Part shown: positions 23,796 to 33,463 of the stretch, one piece after another
How the letters are laid out: each line of letters opens with the position of its first letter
Position numbering within the stretch: position 1 is the first letter of the stretch
Assembly: GCF_002266425.1 (NCBI RefSeq)
Contig: NZ_NPMN01000001.1
Coordinates: forward strand, 1-64,000
DNA: 64,000 bases
From: Tissierella sp. P1
Lineage (GTDB): Bacteria; Bacillota; Clostridia; Tissierellales; Tissierellaceae
Direction: 5' to 3'
The notes under the pieces: generated by a model
Told to the model about the DNA's origin: nothing
What the model saw: the letters and a program-made list of their open reading frames with translations, nothing else
The model's database searches: none
Made by a program: the position numbers and the translations under genes

Positions 23796-24015
23796 TGTAG
23801 GAGATATAATAACTTTAAAAAAAGGGCATCCCTGTGGAGAAAACAAATGGGAAATCCTACGAACTGGTGCAGATATAAAGCTCAAATGCTTGGGATGTGA
23901 CAGACAAATTTGGATACCTAGAATAGATTTTGATAAACGGATTAGAAAGATTTTAGTAGATGATAAGTGGATTAGTATAGTTCATTACAAGGGGAGAGAG
24001 AATGAAGAAGAATGA
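23779..24015 (+). CDS. DUF951 domain protein
   Basis: A 78-residue DUF951 protein (LKKGHPCGENKWEILRTGAD; KLKCLGCDRQIWIPR with a CxxC). Members follow mscS or ychF in Firmicutes and may bind nucleic acid or metal; function unknown. ATG 23779 has GGAGGG upstream within the end of the mscS frame, indicating translational coupling. A strong terminator follows. Confidence 0.8.
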   Translation: MILKYDVGDIITLKKGHPCGENKWEILRTGADIKLKCLGCDRQIWIPRIDFDKRIRKILVDDKWISIVHYKGRENEEE

Positions 24016-24023
24016 ATAGTATA

Positions 24024-24062
24024 AAAACAAACTATACAATTAATTGTGTAGTTTGTTTTTTA
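24024..24062 (+). terminator. Terminator of the yedF-DUF3343-mscS-DUF951 operon
   Basis: AAAACAAACTATACAAT pairs with ATTGTGTAGTTTGTTTT around TA, then a T-run. A very strong intrinsic terminator. Confidence 0.9.
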
Positions 24063-24219
24063 AAATATATATTAGTAAATAATAATAAAATAGGTCATAA
24101 TTAAAGTATAGAAAATCCTTATTTGACTTATTTGAATTGACAAACAATATAAAATATGATTTTATATTATTATATATAATATTTACATAGATATTTTACT
24201 TAAAATTAGGAGGAAAGAA

Positions 24220-25565
24220 ATGGGAGATGAATCTGGGGCCCGATAACAGGACAATTGCTTTTAATTTTAGTGTTGACACTATTAAATGCTTTTTTCGCTG
24301 CATCGGAGATGGCAATGGTATCAGTTGATAAGAAAAGGTTAAATGTACAAGCAGAAGAGGGTAATAAGAAGGCGAAAATGTTAATAGAACTTTTAAAAGA
24401 GCCTTCAAGATTTTTATCTACAATACAAGTAGGAATTACATTTGCAGGATTTTTCTCATCTGCATCTGCAGCTGTAGGAATTTCAGATGATTTTGGAAGG
24501 TTGTTGGCAAGCATTGGAGTACCTTTTGCAAAGGATGTTGCTTTTGTATCAGTGACTTTAATATTGTCATATATCACTCTTGTATTTGGAGAGCTTGTGC
24601 CAAAGAGAATAGCTCTTCAAAATGCAGAAAAATTTTCAATGTTTGCAATTAAAACTGTAAGTATAGTAGCTAAGATAATGAGTCCTTTTGTTACTTTCTT
24701 ATCTTTTTCTACGAATGCAATTATGCGTCTTTTTGGATTTAGTACTGTTGGTGTAGAGGAAAAGATTACATTAGAAGAGATTCGTTCAATGGTAGAGGTT
24801 GGACAGGAGCAGGGTGTAATTAATTCAATAGAACGAGAGATGATAGATAGTGTAATAGGCTTCGATGATAAACTAGCAGAAGAGATTATGACTGCCAGAA
24901 CTGAAGTTTTTATGATTGACCTAGAGGACCCGATAGAGGAATATCTTAGTGAATTACTAGAACTGAAATATTCTAGAATCCCTGTATATGAAGGGGATGT
25001 AGATGATATACTAGGTATACTCTACATTAAAGATTTCCTGCTAGAAGCATATAAGTCTGGATTTAATAATGTAGATATTAGAAAGATTCTTCGTCCAGCA
25101 TATTTTATACCTGAACGTAAGAATATTAATGATTTATTTAACGAGCTTCAAAGTAAAAGAAAGCATATGGCTATTTTGATAGACGAATATGGTGGATTTT
25201 CAGGAATCGTCACTATGGAAGATTTGATTGAAGAAATAGTGGGAGATATAGATGATGAATATGACCATGATGAGCCAGATATTAGAAAAATAGACGATAT
25301 GACTTTCATAGCTAAGGGAGCAATATCGATTAAAGAGTTGAACAGTAACCTTGGTACAAAATTAGATGAGGATTCAGAAGATTATGATACCCTTGGAGGT
25401 CTGTTAATAGATATAATAGGTTATATACCTGATGATGGTGAAAAGGTAGTTGTTGAATATGAAAATATTGAATTTCATATAGAAGAAATTAACGAGAAAA
25501 GAGTACAAATGGTACGTATAATGCTTACAAAAACGGAAGAAAATTGTTTTGAAGAAGAAAAATAA
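24220..25565 (+). CDS. CNNM/HlyC-CorC-like membrane protein with CBS pair (one frameshift at the start)
   Basis: A DUF21-CBS-CorC_HlyC protein of about 448 residues, a family of putative metal (Mg2+ or Co2+) efflux or hemolysin-like proteins. The DUF21 domain has LNAFFAASEMAMVSVDKKRL; the CBS pair spans about residues 215-340 (YSRIPVYEGDVDDILGILYI; HMAILIDEYGGFSGIVTMED); the C-terminal domain follows. AGGAGGAAAG precedes ATG 24220, but that frame (MGDESGAR) stops after eight codons. Adding one base in the GGGGCCC run (24235-24241) joins MGDESG to PITGQLLLILVLTLLN. I take this as a probable homopolymer error; the alternative is a TTG start at 24255 without an RBS. Confidence 0.8.
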
Positions 25566-25573
25566 TTATAATT

Positions 25574-25612
25574 AGTCAGGTACAATATTAATGTTGAAGT
25601 ACCTGACTTTTT
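25574..25612 (+). terminator. Terminator after the CNNM/HlyC-like gene
   Basis: AGTCAGGTAC and GTACCTGACT form a perfect 10-bp stem, followed by TTTTT. Confidence 0.85.
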
Positions 25613-25641
25613 GGTATATTAAGCTAAGGGAAGGTGTCTTA

Positions 25642-26790
25642 ATGGATATTAAATCGAAACATATGAAGAATGCTGTATTTTTAATTTCTTTTGCAATTAT
25701 ATTGATGTGGTTATTAGAAAATATTTCAGTAGTTTGGATGGGAATATCTAGGATGTTTGCAATATTTTCTCCATTTATAATAGGATTTGCAATGGCAGTT
25801 GTACTTAATAATCCAATGAAATTTATTGAGACAAGGTTATTTGGAAATAAGGGAATGTTTAGAAAAACAAAAGAAAAATTTAAGAGACCAGTAAGTTATT
25901 TACTTACACTACTTATATTTATAGCTATTATTTTTATTGTCTCATTTATTATAGTTCCAGAACTAGTTAATACAGCTCAAGATTTGGCTGAAAAATTTCC
26001 TTCCTATTGGGCTAATTTACAAGTCTTTATAAAGGAAAATCTTGAAAGTAATAAACAAATAGTTGAGTGGGTAAATAATATAAATATCGATTGGGAAGCC
26101 ATTGAAGAAAATATTATATCATTTTTTAAAAGCAGTGCTTTGGATTGGGTTAGTTCTACATTTACATTTGCATCTTCAATAATAAATGGAATTGTTAAAT
26201 TTGCATTAGCCTTCATATTTTCTATATACATTTTATTACAAAAAGAAACTTTAATTAGACAAGCAAAAAAATTCATAATTGCATTTTTTCCAGAGAAAGT
26301 TGCCAATAAGATATTTTATATTGGGAATTTATCAAATAATATATTTTCAAGTTTTCTAACGGGTCAATTATTAGAAGCCTTAATAATAGGCGGATTATTC
26401 TTTATTTCAATGAATATATTTGGATTTCCTTATGCTCTTATGATAAGCATAATTATAGCTATAACTGCGCTTATTCCAATGATTGGTGCATTCATAGGAT
26501 GTGCAGTAGGTGTTTTTTTAATTTTAGTTGTAGATACCAAAATGGCATTTTGGTTCATAATAATGTTCTTGATAATCCAACAAATAGAGGGAAATCTTAT
26601 ATATCCACATGTTGTTGGCAAGGCATCAGGTCTTCCGTCTATATGGATACTTGTTGCTGTAACAGTAGGAGGAAGCTTATTTGGAGTATTAGGAATATTG
26701 CTATTTATTCCAATCGGTTCAATAATATATACATTATTAAGTGAATCTATAAACTACAGATTAAAATTGAAAAAAGTAAAAAAAATATAG
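25642..26790 (+). CDS. AI-2E family (PerM/YtvI-like) transporter
   Basis: A 382-residue membrane protein of the AI-2E exporter/PerM superfamily. Two N-terminal TM helices, a soluble helical segment (about residues 120-180), then a C-terminal bundle including SLFGVLGILLFIPIGSIIYT (about 345-364), which is characteristic. Some members act as Na+(Li+)/H+ antiporters; the true substrate here is unknown. ATG 25642 follows GGAAGGTG; the frame is open further upstream but runs through the terminator at 25574. Confidence 0.8.
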   Translation: MDIKSKHMKNAVFLISFAIILMWLLENISVVWMGISRMFAIFSPFIIGFAMAVVLNNPMKFIETRLFGNKGMFRKTKEKFKRPVSYLLTLLIFIAIIFIVSFIIVPELVNTAQDLAEKFPSYWANLQVFIKENLESNKQIVEWVNNINIDWEAIEENIISFFKSSALDWVSSTFTFASSIINGIVKFALAFIFSIYILLQKETLIRQAKKFIIAFFPEKVANKIFYIGNLSNNIFSSFLTGQLLEALIIGGLFFISMNIFGFPYALMISIIIAITALIPMIGAFIGCAVGVFLILVVDTKMAFWFIIMFLIIQQIEGNLIYPHVVGKASGLPSIWILVAVTVGGSLFGVLGILLFIPIGSIIYTLLSESINYRLKLKKVKKI

Positions 26791-26800
26791 CGTTATAAAT

Positions 26801-26837
26801 AATAATAACCGTCCAAATTAACTTGGCGGTTATTATT
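26801..26837. terminator. Bidirectional terminator between convergent genes
   Basis: AATAATAACCG and CGGTTATTATT pair around 15 bases between the ends of the AI-2E-family gene and the TraX gene, serving both strands. Confidence 0.75.
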
Positions 26838-26838
26838 G

Positions 26839-27594
26839 CTAGAATCCATATTTTATTATACCAATTATTAGTAAGTGTAAGGGATAAAATATATAGAATA
26901 TCCATTTAGAATTTTTACTTCCTCCAGGTTTTCCATTATATTGTTTAAGAATAGGAATAGCTAAGAGTATTCCTATTTGGAATATCTGATAATACCAATT
27001 GTTATTATTGCTAGTAAACATTAAAAAAGGACTAATTATTACAGGACTTGCTATAGCAATAAAATTCCATATTTGTTTTTTAAAGTTATTGGTATTTATT
27101 CCGAAAAATAATATCCATAGAACGGCAATAAAACTCCAATCACCTGGGGTCGCTATAATACAGAGACCAAATATTAGAATTATTTTTATTGTTTTGCTTA
27201 ATTTTTCATGGTTCCAAACTATAAGAGACATTAATCCGAGAAAAAGAGTATACATAACAGAGGTTTGAAGCTTAAATTGAATGCCATTGTTGAAGGTAAT
27301 AGGTAATTGACCATTCATAAAGTAATAAAATGGAATATGTGAAATAATAGCAAAAATCCCTAATCTTAAGGTATACCTTTTCAAATTACTAGTATGATGA
27401 TAGCCTTCTGCTATAAAATAGCACATAATAGGTGCTGTAAGTCTACCGATCAAATGCATTATTTGACCTAAAACACTGCCTGTTGGAACAAATGCCCAAG
27501 CTATATGGTCAATAAGCATTGCAAAAATAGCAATTATTTTTAGGCTATAACCTGACAACCCAGTCTTATTAGGCTCTGTAATTAAATCTTTCAT
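26839..27594 (-). CDS. TraX family membrane protein (copy 1)
   Basis: A 251-residue polytopic TraX protein. Family landmarks are GLSGYSLKIIAIFAMLIDHI (about residues 13-32), GRLTAPIMCYFIAEGYHHT (about 50-68) and the C-terminal IFYIFYPLHLLIIGIIKYGF. F-plasmid TraX acetylates pilin; chromosomal relatives in Firmicutes are of unknown function and may modify surface molecules. AGGAGGATTTTAGC precedes the ATG. A second TraX lies at 57424. Confidence 0.85.
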   Translation of the reverse strand: MKDLITEPNKTGLSGYSLKIIAIFAMLIDHIAWAFVPTGSVLGQIMHLIGRLTAPIMCYFIAEGYHHTSNLKRYTLRLGIFAIISHIPFYYFMNGQLPITFNNGIQFKLQTSVMYTLFLGLMSLIVWNHEKLSKTIKIILIFGLCIIATPGDWSFIAVLWILFFGINTNNFKKQIWNFIAIASPVIISPFLMFTSNNNNWYYQIFQIGILLAIPILKQYNGKPGGSKNSKWIFYIFYPLHLLIIGIIKYGF

Positions 27595-27825
27595 GCTAAA
27601 ATCCTCCTAGTAATATAATAATTTGATTTTATAACATTTACTTATAGCAAACAAGGTCAAAATAAAATAAATGTAAAAAATTTATCTATTTTCGCAATAT
27701 TCCCAATAGATGAACTTTGTGTTTTTCCCCTCAAATTGTATTAAAATGTTAGACAATTGCATAATTAAATAGTAAACTATAATTAAGGTTATAAGCGAAA
27801 CCTAAATTTAATGGAGGTGCGTGTG

Positions 27826-29010
27826 ATGTCATTAAACTATGCAAAGCGTATGGACAGCATCAAGGCTTCAGAAATTAGAGAATTGTTAAAATTAACTCAA
27901 CAACCTAATATTATTTCATTTGCTGGTGGTATGCCAGCCCCAGAATCATTTCCAATAGAAGAATTCATAAAAATTGGAAGAGAGGTTTTAGAGAATACAG
28001 GAGCTCAAGCATTACAATATGGGCCGACTGAAGGTTATCAACCACTTAGGGAAGCTATAGCAAAAAGAATGGCAAAAGTAAAGGTAGATGTTAAGGCTGA
28101 AAACATATTAGTGACAAGTGGGTCCCAGCAAGGATTAGATTTTGTGGCTAAGATATTTATTAATCCAGGCGACATCATAGTTTGCGAAAGCCCCACATAC
28201 CTAGGTGCTATCAATGCATTTAAGGCTTATGAACCCAAATTTATAGAAGTATCTACAGACAAAGATGGTATGAATATGGAAGAGTTAGAAGAAGTGCTTA
28301 AGAGTAATGATAATATTAAATTTATTTATGTTATTCCAGATTTTCAAAACCCATCAGGCAAGACTTGGTCTGTAGAGAGAAGAATTAAATTAGTAGAATT
28401 AGCAAATAAATATAATGTTGCAGTAGTTGAAGATAATCCATATGGAGAATTAAGATTTGAGGGTGAAATATTACCAGCAGTTAAACATTTTGATACAGAG
28501 GGAAGAGTAGCTTTCTTAGGTACTTTTTCAAAAATTCTTTGCCCTGGTTTAAGACTTGGATGGGTGGCGGCTGCACCAGAATTTTTAAGCAAATTTATAC
28601 TTGTGAAACAAGGAGCTGACCTTCAGTCAAGTACTATTTCACAAATGGAAGCAGCAAAATTCTTAGAACTTTATAATATAGATGAACATATTCAAAAAAT
28701 AATTGATATATATAGAAAAAGAAGAGATGTAATGATGAAAACCATAGAAGAAGAATTTCCAGAAGGTATTAGTTATACCTATCCTGAGGGAGGATTATTT
28801 ACATGGGTAGTGCTACCTGAGTATATGAATGCTAGAGAATTAGCATTAAAGGCTTTAGAACAAAATGTTGCATATGTTCCAGGTGGATCTTTCTTCCCGA
28901 ATGGTGGAAATGAAAATACCTTTAGATTAAATTATTCAAACATGGATGAAGAAAGAATAGTTGAAGGTATTAAGAGACTTGGAAAAGTAATAAAAGATGC
29001 TATAAGATAG
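27826..29010 (+). CDS. PLP-dependent aminotransferase (class I/II, LysN/2-aminoadipate type)
   Basis: A 394-residue fold-type I aminotransferase without an HTH. Features: FAGGMPAPESFPIEE (about residues 26-40), LQYGPTEGYQPLREAIAKRM, SGSQQGLDF (about 102), PDFQNPSGKTW (about 172), the PLP-lysine in GTFSKILCPGLRLGW (about 239) and GGSFFPNGGNENTFRLNYS. It is close to LysN/ARO8-like enzymes acting on 2-aminoadipate, leucine or aromatic amino acids. ATG 27826 follows GGAGGTGCGTG. It is monocistronic, ending in a terminator; exact substrate not determinable. Confidence 0.85.
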   Translation: MSLNYAKRMDSIKASEIRELLKLTQQPNIISFAGGMPAPESFPIEEFIKIGREVLENTGAQALQYGPTEGYQPLREAIAKRMAKVKVDVKAENILVTSGSQQGLDFVAKIFINPGDIIVCESPTYLGAINAFKAYEPKFIEVSTDKDGMNMEELEEVLKSNDNIKFIYVIPDFQNPSGKTWSVERRIKLVELANKYNVAVVEDNPYGELRFEGEILPAVKHFDTEGRVAFLGTFSKILCPGLRLGWVAAAPEFLSKFILVKQGADLQSSTISQMEAAKFLELYNIDEHIQKIIDIYRKRRDVMMKTIEEEFPEGISYTYPEGGLFTWVVLPEYMNARELALKALEQNVAYVPGGSFFPNGGNENTFRLNYSNMDEERIVEGIKRLGKVIKDAIR

Positions 29011-29071
29011 TTATAAATCTTGTAAATGATATTTAGCCATAAATTTTAAATTAGAAGATTAATAAATAAAG

Positions 29072-29124
29072 ATAAAACCTTCGTTTTACTTAGAGAGATA
29101 AACTTTAAGGAATGAAGGTTTTAT
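29072..29124. terminator. Bidirectional terminator between the aminotransferase and phoR genes
   Basis: ATAAAACCTTC and GAAGGTTTTAT pair across a 31-base loop that can itself fold partly. It lies between convergent genes. Confidence 0.65.
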
Positions 29125-29141
29125 TAATTTGATATTAACAA

Positions 29142-30317
29142 TTAAACATCAACCTTAGGCAGTCTTATTTCTATAGTAGTTCCTTTACCTTCAATACTCG
29201 AAAGAGATAGTTGACCATCATGGTATTCTACAGTATGTCTAACTATGGATAAGCCAAGGCCAGTACCATTTACCTTTTTTGATCGAGATTTATCTACTCT
29301 ATAAAATCTTTCAAATATTCTATTTTGATGCTCAGAAGGAATACCTATACCAGTATCACTAACTTTAATAACTCCCCATATATTATCGGAAGATATCTGT
29401 ACATCTACTTTACCATTGGGTTTATTATATTTTATAGCATTATCCACTAGATTAAAGACCAAGTCTTCAATCATTCTCTGGTTTCCTTTAATCAATGTAT
29501 TTTCTCCAGTTACATTTAGAGATATATTTTTTTCCCTTGAATTAATTTCTAGATTGGAGCACACAAATTGTGCTATAGAAAATAAGTCTATTGAAGAAAT
29601 TTCTCTTTTAATAGATACATCATCGAGTTGAGATAGTTTAATAATAGAATCTATGAGCCCTAAAAGCCTATTACCTTCTTTTCGGATAATTGCAGCAGAT
29701 TTTTGAATATCGTCTCCTTTAGCCATTCCAGTTTCTATCATTTCTGCAAAGCCGTTAATAGAAGTGAGAGGAGTTTTTAATTCATGTGATACATTAGCAG
29801 TGAATTCCCTTCGTATTTTTTCTGCTTCTTTTAGACTCTCAATATAATGTTCAATTTCCTTTTTCTGTATTTCAATAGTTCTAACGAAGGGCTCCAGTTC
29901 TTCATATATTGTAGCCTCCTTAACATTTTCCCCAGATAATATACTCTCTATATTATGAGAGGCTAGTTGTATAGGCTTAATTATCTTTGATGTTAAAATA
30001 GATGAGATAATATATAAAAATATTAAGATAAATACTAAGAGTCCTGCCATGGCAGGTAATATACCTATGAAAACATATTTTATATCTTGTATAGGTCTAG
30101 ATATTCTGACTATCTTATTATCTACTTTCAAATCATAAAAAGAAGAGGAATGTTTCTCTGGTGGTACAGAATTAGATTCATAGACATGGATATCGATACT
30201 ACTTCTAATATCCTTTGGATTATAATATCCGTAGAATAAAAAGACTAAGACAATGGAAGTGATAACTGCCGTTATGGTAGCTATAGCTGCCAAATTATAA
30301 TATATTTTTTTATCCAA
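29142..30317 (-). CDS. phoR: PhoR-type sensor histidine kinase
   Basis: A 391-residue membrane histidine kinase. Two TM helices (about residues 8-30 and 84-108) flank a short extracytoplasmic loop. A HAMP-like linker leads to the H-box HELKTPLTSINGFAEMIE (about 178; phosphorylated His), N-box VDNAIKYN, and G boxes DTGIGIP and GTGLGLSIV. It phosphorylates the adjacent response regulator (3-base gap). Linkage to pstSCAB-phoU makes it the phosphate-starvation sensor. Confidence 0.88.
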   Translation of the reverse strand: MDKKIYYNLAAIATITAVITSIVLVFLFYGYYNPKDIRSSIDIHVYESNSVPPEKHSSSFYDLKVDNKIVRISRPIQDIKYVFIGILPAMAGLLVFILIFLYIISSILTSKIIKPIQLASHNIESILSGENVKEATIYEELEPFVRTIEIQKKEIEHYIESLKEAEKIRREFTANVSHELKTPLTSINGFAEMIETGMAKGDDIQKSAAIIRKEGNRLLGLIDSIIKLSQLDDVSIKREISSIDLFSIAQFVCSNLEINSREKNISLNVTGENTLIKGNQRMIEDLVFNLVDNAIKYNKPNGKVDVQISSDNIWGVIKVSDTGIGIPSEHQNRIFERFYRVDKSRSKKVNGTGLGLSIVRHTVEYHDGQLSLSSIEGKGTTIEIRLPKVDV

Positions 30318-30320
30318 GTC

Positions 30321-30998
30321 CTAACCCCCTATCTTATATCCTACATTTCTTATGGTTTGAATAATTTTACCAGCATCACCAAGTTTTAATCTTAAAGTTC
30401 TAATATGAACATCTACAGTCCTGCTTTCGCCTTCAAAATCAGTTTCCCATACTTCACTCATTATTTTATCCCGAGATAAAACAATATTTTTATTTTTTAA
30501 TAAATAATGTAGAAGTTCAAATTCTTTAAAGGTTAAATTTACCTCCTTTTCATTTACTGTTACAATTCGTCTTTTTTCATCTAAACAAAGATTACCTATA
30601 GATATTAAACTTTGTTTATCTTCTAATCTAATACTACGACGAAGAACAGCATTAACTCTAGATATTAATTCCATTACTCCAAAAGGTTTGGAAATATAAT
30701 CATCAGCTCCCATATCAAGACCCTTTACCTTATCATACTCGCTGGTTTTTGCAGTGAGCATAACTATGGGTATATCTTTAGTACTATTATTTCTTCTTAT
30801 ATTGGCAAGTACAGCATATCCATCTTCGCTGGGTAGCATTATATCGAGTACAATCAAATCTGGAAGTTTAAATTGGAGTTCATTATATAAATCATCAGCA
30901 CATTCAAAACCTTTAGCTTCAAATCCATTATTTTTTAATGCATAAATAACTAATTCTCTAATACTTTCATCATCTTCAACACAGTAAATTGTCTTCAT
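30321..30998 (-). CDS. phoP: PhoP/PhoB-type response regulator
   Basis: A 225-residue OmpR-family regulator. The receiver domain has the acidic pocket VEDDE, phospho-acceptor in LIVLDIMLPSEDGY (Asp about 52), MLTAKTS and the Lys in DYISKPFG; the C-terminal winged helix has SRDKIMSEVWETDFEGESRT and VDVHIRTLRLKLGDAG. It should bind the Pho box upstream of pstS (35286-35325). GGGGTGATTTT precedes the ATG. Confidence 0.88.
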   Translation of the reverse strand: MKTIYCVEDDESIRELVIYALKNNGFEAKGFECADDLYNELQFKLPDLIVLDIMLPSEDGYAVLANIRRNNSTKDIPIVMLTAKTSEYDKVKGLDMGADDYISKPFGVMELISRVNAVLRRSIRLEDKQSLISIGNLCLDEKRRIVTVNEKEVNLTFKEFELLHYLLKNKNIVLSRDKIMSEVWETDFEGESRTVDVHIRTLRLKLGDAGKIIQTIRNVGYKIGG

Positions 30999-31017
30999 AA
31001 AATCACCCCTTCATACA

Positions 31018-31050
31018 ATGCAAAATGCACAATTCACAGTTCACAATCAA
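31018..31050. repeat. Fragment of the CACAATTCACAATGC-type dispersed repeat
   Basis: AATGCACAATTCACAGTTCACAATC resembles the arm of the inverted-repeat element at 46160-46254. Only one arm is seen here, upstream of phoP. Confidence 0.55.
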
Positions 31051-31098
31051 TTGGTACAATTCAATTATATCATTAAACATAATATAAGATATATTATA

Positions 31099-31132
31099 AA
31101 ACCAAAGAAGAGTAAGATTTCTTCTTTGGTTT
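31099..31132 (-). terminator. Terminator after phoU
   Basis: AAACCAAAGAAGA pairs perfectly with TCTTCTTTGGTTT around 8 bases, placed between phoU and phoP on the minus strand. The T-run is poor (TTATAATATATC), so some read-through is likely. Confidence 0.55.
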
Positions 31133-31171
31133 AACTTTTCTAATTCATAATTTTAAATTTATAGCCAAATG

Positions 31172-31837
31172 TCACTTAGGTAATTCAAAATTTCTCACAT
31201 AATGTTCTCCAGTAATAGAATAATAAACCCATTCTGCAATATTTTCTGCGTGATCTCCGATTCTTTCTAGGTATTTAGCTATCATAAGTAAATCAACAGC
31301 TTGCTCGCCGTTTTCTACACTTTCTCTAATAAGCTCAATTAATTCATTCTTAACAATGTGAAATAACCCATCAACCTCATCATCATAGTCTATAACAGTT
31401 TTTACAAGTTCTAAGTCTTTCCTTACAAATGCATCTACACTATCTCTTACCATTTTTATTGTAGCTTTAGCCATTTGAGGAATATGGTTAAGTTTCTTTA
31501 TATATTTTTGCCCAACAAGTCTTATTGTTATTTCAGAAATATCAGCAGCCTGATCTCCAATTCTTTCCATATCTGTAATCATCTTTAATGCTGATGATAT
31601 CATTCTTAGATCACTAGCTACAGGCTGTTGCTGTAGCAATAGCTTTAAACATCTTCTTTCAATACTTTTCTCTATATCATCTACTTCTTTATCATTTTCC
31701 ACAATCCTTCTTGCAAGCTCGGCATCTTGCTCTATAAGAGCGGTAACTGCTGCCTCTATGGAACTTTCAACTATACTACCCATATCTGTAAGTTCTTCAT
31801 TTAATAAATCTAATTCCTTATCGAACCTACTTCTCAT
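31172..31837 (-). CDS. phoU: Phosphate signalling protein PhoU
   Basis: A 221-residue two-lobed helical protein. Each lobe carries the PhoU metal-binding type motif: DKEVDDIEKSIERR and DMERIGDQAADISE in the first, DDEVDGLFHIVKNE and YLERIGDHAENIAEW in the second. PhoU couples the Pst transporter to PhoR and represses the Pho regulon when phosphate is plentiful. ATG 31837 follows GGGGTG by 6 bases; ATG 31843 is an alternative. Confidence 0.92.
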   Translation of the reverse strand: MRSRFDKELDLLNEELTDMGSIVESSIEAAVTALIEQDAELARRIVENDKEVDDIEKSIERRCLKLLLQQQPVASDLRMISSALKMITDMERIGDQAADISEITIRLVGQKYIKKLNHIPQMAKATIKMVRDSVDAFVRKDLELVKTVIDYDDEVDGLFHIVKNELIELIRESVENGEQAVDLLMIAKYLERIGDHAENIAEWVYYSITGEHYVRNFELPK

Positions 31838-31876
31838 ATACATCACCCCTTCTATAATTGATAATAAAAATATATT

Positions 31877-32644
31877 TTATCCAAATCTTCCAGTTATATA
31901 ATCTTCAGTACGTTTATCCCTTGGCTTAGAGAATATATCATCAGTAGCTCCAAATTCTATTAATTCTCCTGATAGGAAAAATGCAGTTTTATCTGAAACA
32001 CGAGTCGCTTGCTGCATATTATGAGTTACCATAACGACAGTATAATTATCTTTTAATTCTTGAACTAAGTCTTCAATCTTAGCAGTAGATATAGGGTCAA
32101 GGGCACTAGTGGGCTCATCTAGTAGCAATACCTCTGGATCAACAGCTAAAGCTCTTGCTATACAAATTCTCTGCTGTTGTCCTCCAGATAATTCAAGGGC
32201 ATTCTTTTTTAATCTATCCTTTACTTCATCCCATATTGCAGCATTAATAAGGCTTTTCTCTACAATTTGGTCAAGAACATTTTTGGATTTTATACCATGT
32301 GTGCGAGGACCAAAGGCAATATTATCATATATACTCATAGGAAATGGATTTGGCTTTTGAAAAACCATACCGACACGTTTTCTTAGAAGATTTACATCTA
32401 TATTTCCATTTCCGTTACCATTACTATATATATTTTTTCCATCTAATAGAACACTTCCTTCTATCCTACATCCCTCAATTAAGTCATTCATTCGATTAAG
32501 AGTTTTGAGAAATGTAGATTTGCCACAACCAGATGGTCCAATAAAAGCAGTTATTAAATTTTTCTCTATATTAATATTTATATCTTTAAGAGCGTGAAAG
32601 CTCCCATAATATAAATTTAAATTTTCAACTACAATTTTATCCAT
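31877..32644 (-). CDS. pstB: Phosphate ABC transporter ATP-binding protein PstB
   Basis: A 255-residue ATPase with Walker [10 protein letters not shown] (about residue 36), Q-loop [19 protein letters not shown], signature LSGGQQQR (about 155), Walker [14 protein letters not shown] (about 173) and H-loop VTHN. The QKPNPFP segment is specific for PstB. It overlaps the end of pstA by 8 bases. Confidence 0.95.
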   Translation of the reverse strand: MDKIVVENLNLYYGSFHALKDININIEKNLITAFIGPSGCGKSTFLKTLNRMNDLIEGCRIEGSVLLDGKNIYSNGNGNGNIDVNLLRKRVGMVFQKPNPFPMSIYDNIAFGPRTHGIKSKNVLDQIVEKSLINAAIWDEVKDRLKKNALELSGGQQQRICIARALAVDPEVLLLDEPTSALDPISTAKIEDLVQELKDNYTVVMVTHNMQQATRVSDKTAFFLSGELIEFGATDDIFSKPRDKRTEDYITGRFG

Positions 32645-33463
32645 TTAAATCCCCTTTCGATAATTTTTTAGCTATTAAGGATGATAATCCATTAATTCCT
32701 ATTACAACAATTAAAAGCACTACAGCAGTTGCATATGCTTGATTAGTATATAATCCTTCACTGGAAAGGGAATACATATGAATTGCTAAAGTCCTACCTG
32801 ATGAAAATAAATTTTTTGGTATCTGTGGAACTGTACCAGCAGTATATATAAGTGCTGCAGTTTCACCTACAATTCTACCTATTGCAAGGATAATCCCAGC
32901 AAGTATTCCAGGCATAGCTGTAGGTAAAACTATTTTGAATATAGTTCTTAATTTACCTGCACCTAGACCAAAGCTTGCTTCACGAAGAGTATTAGGAACT
33001 GCTAGGAGGGCTTCCTCCGTTGCTCTAATTATAAGGGGGAGGATCATAATTGCAAGAGTAAAAGCCCCAGCAGCCATTGAAAAACTCCAACCTAAAGTTG
33101 TTACAAAGAATAGCAATCCAAATAAACCATATACTATGGAGGAATTCCCGACAATGTCTCTGTTGTTAATCTTATTATCTCAACTAATCTATTGTCACTT
33201 TTTGCATATTCAACAAGATAAAATCCAGTGAATATGCCAATAGGACAAGCAATTAATAATGCTAAAAAAGTCATTATAAGAGTAGTGATTATTGCTGGAA
33301 ATAAAGAAACATTTTCTGTAGTATATTCTAAAGCAAATAGAGAAGGCTTTAGATAAGGAATGCCTTTGATTAATATATAGCCAATTATAATAAACAATAT
33401 AGAGAAGGTTGCAAAAGCTGAAAATATGACAAGTCCCTTAATTAATTTACTTAATTTATTCAA
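32637..33463 (-). CDS. pstA: Phosphate ABC transporter permease PstA (one frameshift)
   Basis: A membrane permease of 275 residues if one base is restored. The upstream part ends [11 protein letters not shown] and stops at 33134; adding one T in the CCTCC stretch (about 33135-33137) gives [20 protein letters not shown] and joins the downstream segment with the EAA-type loop ([20 protein letters not shown]). PstA is required for a working Pst system and the neighbours are intact, so a sequencing error is more likely than decay. It directly abuts pstC. Confidence 0.88.

Noticed and set aside
27595-27825. Riboswitch or T-box in front of the aminotransferase gene
   Set aside because: I see no T-box sequence, no specifier stem and no terminator/antiterminator pair in the 230 bases; it looks like an ordinary divergent promoter region.
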